NCBI GenBank assembly: GCA_017163975.1
Contig: JAFFSR010000087.1
Span: 1,364,001-1,428,000 of the forward strand
Direction of reading: 5' to 3'
DNA length: 64,000 bases
Source: Anastatus disparis
Lineage: Eukaryota > Arthropoda > Insecta > Hymenoptera > Eupelmidae
Numbering within the stretch: position 1 is the first letter of the stretch; each line of letters opens with the position of its first letter. Shown here in pieces: positions 56,434 to 64,000 of this stretch. The notes beneath the pieces were generated by a model, which worked only from the letters and a program-made list of their open reading frames with translations, was not told the origin of the DNA and searched no databases. The position numbers were made by a program, and so were the translations under genes.

Positions 56434-56872
56434 TTTTTAATTAAACAAATGCATCTAAGATTTAAAAAAAAAATTTAAGAAAATTCGATACATGACCGTC
56501 TTATGTTATTTAGAACTTCGTAAATGCTTTATTGCTCGTACAATGGCTTAAAATATATCGTGTGAAAATTTCAGCAAGAAACATTAAAATCCGGCGAAGA
56601 TACGGCAGGTCGAAGTGAAAAAAGCGATTAAAATTTTTCGCTACAAGAACGTGATTTTTCTTCAATAACTTGAAAACTAAAATAATTAGAAATTTTTTTT
56701 ATTCATAAAAAAGATGCGCAATAAAATTCTCTACAAAAATCTATTATCAAAATTTAAATTAGAATTTTTCAAAAAATCAGCCCTTTGGGCAATACTTTTC
56801 CTCGCGTTCGTGCGCTCGGCGAATTGTACGATCCGCGGACTCAATTTAAATATATTTGAAATTATAGTTAAA
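56434..56872. other. Spacer, no gene seen
   Basis: AT-rich except for a CTCGCGTTCGTGCGCTCGGCG stretch near 56,803, like the GC cores of the hairpin mini-elements but without a visible stem. Confidence 0.45.
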
Positions 56873-56897
56873 GCCAGAGGTTAGTCAATAAACACGC

Positions 56898-56943
<46 letters not shown>

Positions 56944-57540
56944 GCGTGTTGTAAAAACATTTTTATACATTTGTCCCAAAAATCAATACTTTTTCAGAAA
57001 AAAAATCACGAATCTCATCATTGATCCAAAATAACGATTTATTCAGACTTTTTTGCACAATTAAGTAACTTTGAGAAGGCTGCCCAACTGGAGGCTTGGT
57101 ATATTTTTTCCTCATAAAAAAACGAAAAAGTAAGACTTTAAAAAGCCAATTTAACCTGCTCGATTTTTAGATATACTAAATAGTATGTTCAAATCGATCA
57201 AGTAAGCATAAAAATCAGTATATTATAATTTGCAAAAATTCAGGTGAATTCTACATCTAATTTCCAAGAAAAAGTATTCTATTAAGTTTTAACGAAAAAT
57301 TGATAGTTTTTGAGGAAAAAATTCATTAAAATATTTATTTAGCAAAAAATTTGGAAAATTCGAAAAATTCCATCACGTTTAAATCCTGACCCCTTTGACC
57401 TGGACCTCTAAAATTTTTTTTGTATATTTTGGGTATCAAATAGAACATTTTCACAGATTTTTGACGAATTCTATTTTTTTGTTAGGTGAGTTGACGTGAA
57501 ACGTCCCATATATATGCGTGTTTATTGACTAACCTCTGGC
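56873..57540. mobile_element. 668-bp TIR element carrying the GACGTGAAACGTC motif
   Basis: The ends GCCAGAGGTTAGTCAATAAA and their complement (CCTCTGGC at 57,533-57,540) enclose a palindromic (TA)n tract on the left (ACGCGTATATA...TATATACGCGT). GAGTTGACGTGAAACGTCCC lies directly inside the right TIR. The tip CCAGAGG is similar to, not the same as, the CCAGGAG tip of the large transposon. Confidence 0.75.
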
Positions 57541-57561
57541 TATACATATGCAAAATATATA

Positions 57562-57918
57562 CAGGGTGGGCCAAAAGTACCGGAACGGCGAAATAACTCT
57601 GCGGGATTGTATTTTAGGAGAAAAAGCTTAAAACAAAAGATAGAAGATATTTTCTTGGCTATTCGACGGCGATAATGACCATGACCTTGACCATAACCCT
57701 GAATGTCATTTCAAGGTCAAGCTAATTTCTTTAAATGGGAACCCATAATTTTCACCTCAGAAATGAAAAGAGCGGAAAATTTTACGTGAATACATATCCG
57801 GACGTAATCACCGTCAAATAGCCAAAAAAATATCCTCTATCTTTTGTTTTAAGCTTTTTCTCCTAGAATACAATCCCGCAGAGTTATTTCGCCGTTCCGG
57901 TACTTTTGGCCCACCCTG
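57562..57918. mobile_element. 357-bp mariner-type MITE, TA target
   Basis: A near-perfect TIR of about 90 bp starts CAGGGTGGGCCAAAAGTACC and is flanked by TA (57,560-57,561 and 57,919-57,920). The centre contains inverted TGACCATGACCTTGACC/AAGGTCA words. Confidence 0.9.
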
Positions 57919-58179
57919 TATATATATAAATATATATACAGTACAGTTATGTCACAGATGTATGCGTGTCTGGTGTATGATTAGCTTTTGGAGTATGTGC
58001 ATCAGAAAACGGAGCAACGATGCAAAAAAAAAAAACCGTGAACATTAGATACATAGTTATTCTTGATCAAATAATTAAGTATGTATCATAAAATGTAAGT
58101 GAATGACAATAAAAGACGATCCAAGATATATAGACAAAAGAAGAAAATAAAGTAATATGAAGAAAAAATTGTACTGGCA
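57919..58179. other. Spacer before the transposase relic
   Basis: No gene seen; a 12-A run at 58,025. Confidence 0.4.
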
Positions 58180-60050
58180 GAAGAGTATTTAAGTAAATTT
58201 TCAAGGTTAGAAACTGATGAAAATGATTAAGTAAGTAGCAATAGTAGTGAGGAAGAAGTCACTTATTATGCAGAAAGTGATAGTGAAAAAGAAAATTCTA
58301 TAGTTAGTGATGATAATAACAGCGTAGAAGCATTATGTATTTCTAAGGTCCAGGAAGAGGAAGAAATTCAAGAAATAATCAATTGGACTGTCGAAACAAA
58401 AACACCTCATGTGCATGTTGACAAGTTATTAAAAATCTTAAACCAGAGACCTCTACCTACTTTGCCATCGTGCACAGAAACCCTTCATAAACATAACTTT
58501 TAATGTAATATCGAGACTATGAAAGTGTCTGATGGTAGTACCGGTGAGTTCTATCAAAAGACACTTGAGTGTACTATTAATCCCAAATATCATGATGCAA
58601 ATATTGTGAAAATCGTAGTTAATATTGATAGGATTTCGCCATTTAAATCAAGTACTGTTTCTATGTGGCCCATTCTGTGAAAAATTTTTACAAAGCAAGA
58701 TATCTACAAACCAGTCACTGCATCTACGTTTACTGGTCATGGAAAGCCCAAATCTGCAGCTGAATATCTTAGGAGGTTTGTAAAAGAAATAAATAAGTTA
58801 CGAAAATCAGGTTTTCATGTTGGTGATAGATATTTTACAGTGAGAATAAAGTTTTTTACATGTGATTCTCCAGCTAGATCTTTCATAAAAGGAATTGTTG
58901 GACATGTAGCATTTAAAGGATGTGAGCGGTGTAAAGTGATTGGTGAGAAAGTATGCTAAAAAAATAACTGATGCTGGTTTCCGATCATTTGAAGATCCAG
59001 ATCATCAAATGGCTCCAATGCTATCTTTAACTGAACCTCCAATCAACATGATAAATCAGTTTGTGTTGGACTCTATGCATTTGATCTATCTTGGATGCAC
59101 TAGTCGAATGTTGGATTACTTACTCAAGTCAACATCAAAACATAATAAGTTCGATTAAGTGCAAGTTTGAAAGATGAACTTAATAGACGATCAGTTGAAA
59201 TTCAAATAGACATACCAGATGAGTTTCCTAGGAAGATGAGATCAACAAAGAAATACAGCAACTGGAAAGCTGTTGAACCGAAGTTTTTTACATTGTATGC
59301 TGGTCCTTTTTTATTAAAAAAGTTAGTATCCAAGGAAGTTTACGAGTATTTTTTATTATTCTCCATGTCTTGCAGGTTATTATCACAAGATGATCCGTAT
59401 CCTTTTTTAGAACAAGCAAGAGAAAACCTGAAAAAGTTTGTAAACGATGCTGCAGCTGTTTATGGAGCTACATTTATATCTCTAAATGTTCACAATTTAT
59501 TACATGTTTGTGATGATATTCAGAATACAAAGTATAATCTAAATGAAATAAGTGCCTTTGACTTTGAGTCTTACCTTGGGAAGATGACTAGTATTTTGAG
59601 ATCTCTAAAGCACTTGATTCCTCAATATATAAAAAGGTTATTTGAATCAGAAAATTATTCAAATGAAAATATCAGTATTCAAGAAGATTTGAAAACTCTA
59701 AGCGAAAAGAATAAGAAAATTATGAAAATAAATTATCAGAAAATGGTGCTGTCAGTTGTTCATCCGAATAACACCATACTCTTAAAAAATGGAAGTATTG
59801 GGGAAATCTCAGAATTTTATTGCGTAGAAAATATTATGCATATCAAATACAAAACTTACTCGTGTAAAATTTCAGTAGTACCAAATTTCTATACTTTCAA
59901 CATTTGGGAAATAAAAAAATGTCATCAGAGGTTTTAAATGCTCCAATACCCATGTCCATTGTACTTACAATATAGATACATGTAAGAAAGATTTAATATC
60001 ATCTTTAAGTGACGTATTTTCAAATGTGAAGAACTGGAAGAAATCACTTA
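58180..60050 (+). pseudogene. CACTA/En-Spm (tnp2)-like transposase relic
   Basis: Read across frames: an acidic N-terminus (SSEEEVTYYAESDSEKENS), INWTVETKTPHVHVDKLLKI, PTLPSCTETL, STGEFYQKTL, IVVNIDRISPFKSSTVSMWP, PVTASTFTGHGKPKSAAEYL, FFTCDSPARSFIKGIVGHVA and FKGCERCKVIGEK. The 58,940 frame then gives FVLDSMHLIYLGCTSRMLDY. The 59,167-59,937 frame gives IPDEFPRKMRSTKKYSNWKA, TLYAGPFLLKKLV, VYGATFISLNVHNLLHVCDD and SAFDFESYLGKMTSILRSLK. This order matches the tnp2-like transposases common in insect genomes. Stops near 58,230, 58,502, 58,680 and 58,958 and several shifts mark it as dead. No TIRs found. Confidence 0.72.
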
Positions 60051-60299
60051 GTTGAAGATCATCTTGATTATTTATTGATGAAACTTATTATACAAAGTAA
60101 AAATTCATTTAATTCAATGTAAAGATTTATGTATATCACTAAATGGTCACATTTTATTAATTGTTTTATTAAATGTAAAAAAAATTATATCAAATATAAA
60201 TTTCAATAAATATAAAAAAATTTTTTATAAAATTGTTGAAGTTTTTAATAAGTGTAATGTATTTATTTGTTTTAAATATATTTTTAGATAGTTGAAAAT
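60051..60299. other. AT-rich tail of the relic
   Basis: No frame; sequence fades into AT-rich spacer. Confidence 0.4.
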
Positions 60300-60395
60300 T
60301 AACAATGGTAAGTAAATATTTTTTTGCCATTCTAACCTCAAAATCGCAACTTCGTTGCTCTTTATTGGCTCTCATGGCAAAAAATACGATATGAA
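60300..60395. mobile_element. Hairpin mini-element (relative of 44.8 kb hairpin A)
   Basis: ATATTTTTTTGCCATTC pairs with CATGGCAAAAAATACGAT around CGCAACTTCGTTGC. The outer ends match 44,795-44,897. Confidence 0.6.
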
Positions 60396-61319
60396 ATTGG
60401 AATGAAATATACTATTCATTCATTATTTCATTTTTTAAATATTATTAAGGCTATAAAATGTTCATATTTATATAGTTAAACATGGAATTATTTTATTTTT
60501 TTAATATTTTTACACATAAAATTGTTTTCTTGAATAATTAGAAAAATTAAGGATTCGTTAGCTAACAGATCCTTATGTCAGTACATGAATGTACTGAATA
60601 TTAACCAACCGTTAGCCAACAAACCCATCTTTTTGTGACTAAATTAGCAATAATTTTAAGCAAGAGTTGGTTGAACCGTTGGCCAAGTCGTTCCGATTTG
60701 AACAACTGATCGCTAACTGTTGATTAACATTAAACAATTAATTAATGAACTATTTACGTTTTATCTATATATGCGACAAAAAAAGGGAAAAGAAGATAAG
60801 ACAAATTTCTTTGGTATGAAAAAGAGTATGCATTACATAGAACTAATCATGTTGGTTCGTTTCGGTAGATTATATTATATGACACTTTGCGTAGTGTCTA
60901 CTTCCTCGTTTTAAAACGGAAATGAGATTTGCTTCTAAGCTAATAGCTTAGTTTTGATGATAAAGCAGATATTATTAACTCAAAAAATTTTGTTATATTA
61001 ATATTTTTTATATTATCCCTATTTTATTTTTAATAAAAAAAATACGTGCATTTCCTATAAAATAATAAATATAACAATATTCATATAGAATTGTAAAATA
61101 TACATTATTTACAACAAAATTAATTATGAATTTATCAAACAATAAATTTAGACACATATTATATTCAATATCTCTATATAATTTATAGTTGTTGAACAAT
61201 TCGATTTTTCTTTGATGATAAGTTTTAATATATTGCAGTCTTAGTTCTTTTTCTGTTAAGAATAAATTTTCAATAAAAAAATTTTTTTTTTCACTCACGT
61301 AGTACTTTCTATAATAGTA
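60396..61319. other. Spacer, no gene seen
   Basis: AT-rich. Words GTTAGCTAAC (60,558) and CGTTAGCCAAC, CGTTGGCC, CGCTAAC down to 60,720 suggest an old repeat. No convincing coding sequence; the 136-residue minus-strand frame at 61,008-61,418 runs into a hairpin element and has no recognisable motif. Confidence 0.45.
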
Positions 61320-61440
61320 TATTATTAACCTAGGGAGAGAAGTTGACCAGTAAATGCTCGCGTAAGATTTGCCCCCGAGCGCAGCGAGGGGGCAAATACG
61401 CGAGCAATTGATGGTCAACTTCTCTCCCGAGGTGAATATA
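61320..61440. mobile_element. Hairpin mini-element (relative of 44.9 kb hairpin B)
   Basis: The inverted arms ACCTAGGGAGAGAAGTTGAC and GTCAACTTCTCTCCCGAGGT continue inward through GCTCGCGTA and TGCCCCCGAGCGCAGCGAGG. The tips equal those of 44,896-45,021. Confidence 0.78.
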
Positions 61441-61442
61441 CG

Positions 61443-62122
61443 ATTTTTTCTTATTCCCGGCGAAAAGTACGTCCAACTTACCCGTTGTGATAATTCGTTT
61501 TTGATGATAAATCATTAAAATAAAAATACCGCGATGAATCGCTTGCTGCTATTGACCGAGTATGCTCTATCCTTCTCTGCCCCTCTCCCACTGATGATAA
61601 ATCATTAAAATAAACCATCAATATTTCACTCACATTTTATAATTTACACACTTTATAACACACTGCAATTTATAATTCACAAAATAAAACAAGTTAGGTT
61701 TTAATAATAAAATATTTAAAATTACTATATAAGAAAAATAAAGAAAAAGATATACTGCTTGTTGTAACCGGCAAAGAAGGCTAGACATAGCCCCCTCCAT
61801 TCGCGGCTACCTTTATTGTACATATAAGAGAAAGAAAGAGAGAGGGAGAGAGTCAATTCTCAAAGCCGGCGGACAGAGAAGGATAGACGCAACCCTCTCT
61901 ATTCTGTATGAAAAAGAAAGAGAGAGGGAGAGAGTCAATGTCTAACGCCTGCGGACAGAGAAGGATAGACGTAGCCCTCTCTATTCTTAACTGCCGTGAA
62001 AAACAGAGCGTCAACACGATTGCGCATCGCTAGTGCGCCGAGCCGCCGTAGATAATGCTTAACTTCTCTCTCAGAAAGTAGACGTCTTTCGACGTACTTT
62101 TCGCCAGGGGATAAGAAAAAAT
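61443..62122. mobile_element. ~680-bp TIR element with internal tandem duplication
   Basis: The ends TTCTTATTCCCGGCGAAAAG and (complement) TTCTTATCCCCTGGCGAAAA continue as GTACGTC. Inside, a ~95-bp unit (GAAAGAGAGAGGGAGAGAGT, GCGGACAGAGAAGGATAGAC, CCCTCTCTATTC) is repeated at 61,830 and 61,915, with a third partial copy near 61,770. TGATGATAAATCATTAAAAT is repeated at 61,502 and 61,592. Confidence 0.7.
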
Positions 62123-62820
62123 TTTTTTTCTTTTTTAGTAACCATTCTGAAAATAATATAGTTTACAGAAATTGTTTATTTTAATTATATTTTGTTGATG
62201 AAAAAATGAAATTATAAACTTACGATATTTCTAATTAATTTACAACTGATGATATTGCTAAATTATAATTTTCCAAAAATTTACATATTTTCAGTAAAAA
62301 ACAATAATTTATGCACAAATATTATTTTTAAGATAATACTTACGATTAATAATTATCCACAAATACAAATTATTCAACCTCAAATATTTTGTTAATTTAA
62401 ATATTTTTTAAATTTACACTTTATCAGATTTAACTGTTTCGAAATGTAATCAAAGAAAAATAAATTAAAAATATATTTTTCTAAATTTAATATTGTTTTT
62501 ACTTTAATCTTTAATTGATTTAACTATCTTAAACTTTAATTAACAAAATAAAAATATGAAAAAATCTTCAAAAAATTATTGATTAGAACTTCTCTGCTGA
62601 AAAAGACTCATTAAAGAACATTGAAATCCATTAAGCTTAAATCGACTTAAATAGATGTGAATTGGTTCAATCGACTTTCTAAAATTTGTCAATTAAATCT
62701 GAATGAATTTCAATCGAAATTAATAGGAATCGGAATTAATATGCAATTTTTTCATTAAACTGTAATCAAATTCAATCAACTTTAATTGTAAGAATATTTA
62801 CATAAGATTTAATAAGATTA
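62123..62820. other. AT-rich spacer
   Basis: No gene or element recognised. Confidence 0.4.
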
Positions 62821-63290
62821 TTCGCATAATAATTTTAGAGCAAATCGATCGAATGGTTTTAGTGTAATATAAAAAAAAATAAAAAATAAACATTTTCCAA
62901 AATTTTCAAAATTCCCTTAAATTAAAACTACTCTAAGAAAATAAGTTTTCCAAATCATATTTTCTTTAGACAATAGTCAATAACTTGCATACAAATTTTG
63001 GAGCAAATCTATCGAATGGTTTCCGTGAAATAGAAAAATAATAAAATTAATAGTATACCGAAAAAATCAGTTTTCAAATGTTTTTATTATTTTAACAGTA
63101 TCAAATAATTTCTATACACATTGTTAAGCAAATTCTTAGAGTAGTTTACGTAAGATCAAAAAAAAAATAAAAAATTTAAAATAATTTTTTTCCAAAATTT
63201 CCAAAATGCTCTAAAATTATAACTGCACTAAGAAAATAAGTTTCCCAAAGCTTGTTTCATTAAAGCAATAACGAATAATTTTCATAATAA
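62821..63290 (+). repeat. ~165-bp tandem family, forward block
   Basis: Same monomer as 19,880-21,180: GCAAATCTATCGAATGGTTT and CTCTAAAATTATAACTGCAC words at about 160-180-bp spacing, about three units. Confidence 0.75.
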
Positions 63291-63348
63291 TTTTATGTTT
63301 GTGTGTGTGTATATTGTCTGTATGTGTGTGTGTGTGTGTATGCGTGTA

Positions 63349-63402
<54 letters not shown>

Positions 63403-63414
63403 TGTGTATGAATT
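63291..63414. repeat. (GT)n microsatellite
   Basis: About 115 bp of (TG)n with TA and TGCG interruptions. ORFs on both strands here are repeat translations. Confidence 0.95.
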
Positions 63415-64000
63415 CAGTACGCCAAAAATATCTCGAGAACTACTCGATGTATTTGCTTCAAATTTTGCATGCAATTTATTTTTTCATCTAACTGGAGGGG
63501 GGGGGAAGCTATTGAAAATTGATCTTCTTAGCTCAGTTATTTTTTAGAGCCATTTTAAGAATTTTAAAAAAATTTTGATTTTTCATTTTTTTGGTATTTT
63601 ACGTCAGCTGCTAGAAGAATTTTCTTGAAAATTTGTATGGACATTATTTGCGACTGCCAAAAAAAGAAAAACTTTTACTAACTGATTTTCTTAGCGCACT
63701 TTTAATTTTAGAGCAATTTGAAAACTTTGGAAAAAATTTTTTTTTTCATTTTTCTTTTATTTTATGAAAATCATTCGATAGATTTGCTCCGAAATTTGTA
63801 TTCAAGCTATTCGCTATTATCTGAGGAAAATTAGCTTTGGAAAACTCATTTCTTCAGCGCAGTTTTAATTTTAGAGCTTTTTCAAAATTTTTGAAAAAAT
63901 ATTTATTTTTCATTTTTTTTTATAGTACACAAAAACCATTTGTTAGATTTGCTTTAAAATCATTATGCAAATTATTCGTTATTACCTTAATTAAACAAGC
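63415..64000 (-). repeat. ~165-bp tandem family, reverse block, open at window edge
   Basis: Reverse-complement units of the same monomer (ACTACTCGATGTATTTGCTTC, TTTTAATTTTAGAGC, ATTCGATAGATTTGCTCC), about four units, continuing past the end. Together with 62,821-63,290 it forms a head-to-head pair around the (GT)n. Confidence 0.75.

Noticed and set aside
61008..61418. 136-residue minus-strand ORF
   Set aside because: Starts inside a hairpin mini-element, is Tyr/Ile/Asn-rich as expected from AT-rich DNA, and has no recognisable domain.

Overview
The window looks like AT-rich, repeat-packed nuclear DNA from an arthropod, most likely an insect. I see no rRNA, no functional tRNA and no convincing host protein-coding gene. 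Nearly everything recognisable is a transposable element or a fragment of one, and many are nested inside one another. The insect assignment is an inference from the mix of elements (LINE, Ty3/Gypsy, hAT, pogo/mariner, Helitron, tRNA-derived SINEs, many TTAA- and TA-flanked MITEs). I cannot name the species.

Layout. 0-2.9 kb: a LINE whose reverse-transcriptase ORF is open from the window edge to its stop. 3.4-4.3 kb: a MITE-like fragment hit at its tip by a tRNA-derived SINE with a 12-bp target duplication. 5.3-17.3 kb: a giant foldback structure. Its 2-2.6 kb inverted arms carry an 81-bp tandem array and an array of a short palindrome, GACAT-TTC-ATGTC. Its spacer holds a second SINE, two TTAA-flanked MITEs and other small palindromes. 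17.3-22 kb: a 10-bp tandem array, a textbook 178-bp hAT MITE with an 8-bp target duplication, a ~165-bp tandem array and a (CA)n tract.

22.0-38.4 kb: the centrepiece. A TIR transposon has ~0.9-kb terminal inverted repeats, a probable TTA target duplication and one long broken gene of about 1,530 codons. The gene encodes a Cys-rich N-terminus, a XPG/FEN-like nuclease core and a C-terminal CXC zinc domain. The nearest family I recall is the Academ superfamily (the XPG-bearing lineage). The left TIR carries an inverted duplicate of the CXC-coding end. The element was hit by a Ty3/Gypsy retrotransposon (22,999-30,206, LTRs almost identical, pol largely missing), by a palindromic MITE in its TIR, and by three MITEs inside. 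Two of those three interrupt the gene so cleanly that removing them with one copy of the target duplication would put the reading frame back in register.

39-46 kb: more TA and TTAA MITEs and a shattered hAT transposase on the minus strand. 46.6-51.7 kb: a Helitron-like element on the minus strand with a PIF1-type helicase (one homopolymer frameshift) and a hairpin plus CTAG 3' end. 52-56.4 kb: a G-rich repeat, a TIR element, and a second hAT relic split by a pogo-type deletion derivative that still holds a two-exon psq-HTH gene. 56.8-60 kb: TIR elements and a CACTA/tnp2-like transposase relic. 60-64 kb: hairpin MITEs, a TIR element with internal duplications, and a second ~165-bp repeat cluster arranged head-to-head around a (GT)n tract.

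Two themes link the regions. First, TTAA-targeting palindromic MITEs recur at least eight times, and one has its empty site elsewhere in the same window. Second, the GACRT-gaa-AYGTC motif with the flank CCCATATATA occurs in both foldback arms, in the TIRs of the XPG element and in a small TIR element at 57.5 kb. That suggests a shared terminal module or recognition site. All family names rest on motif reading without database searches.
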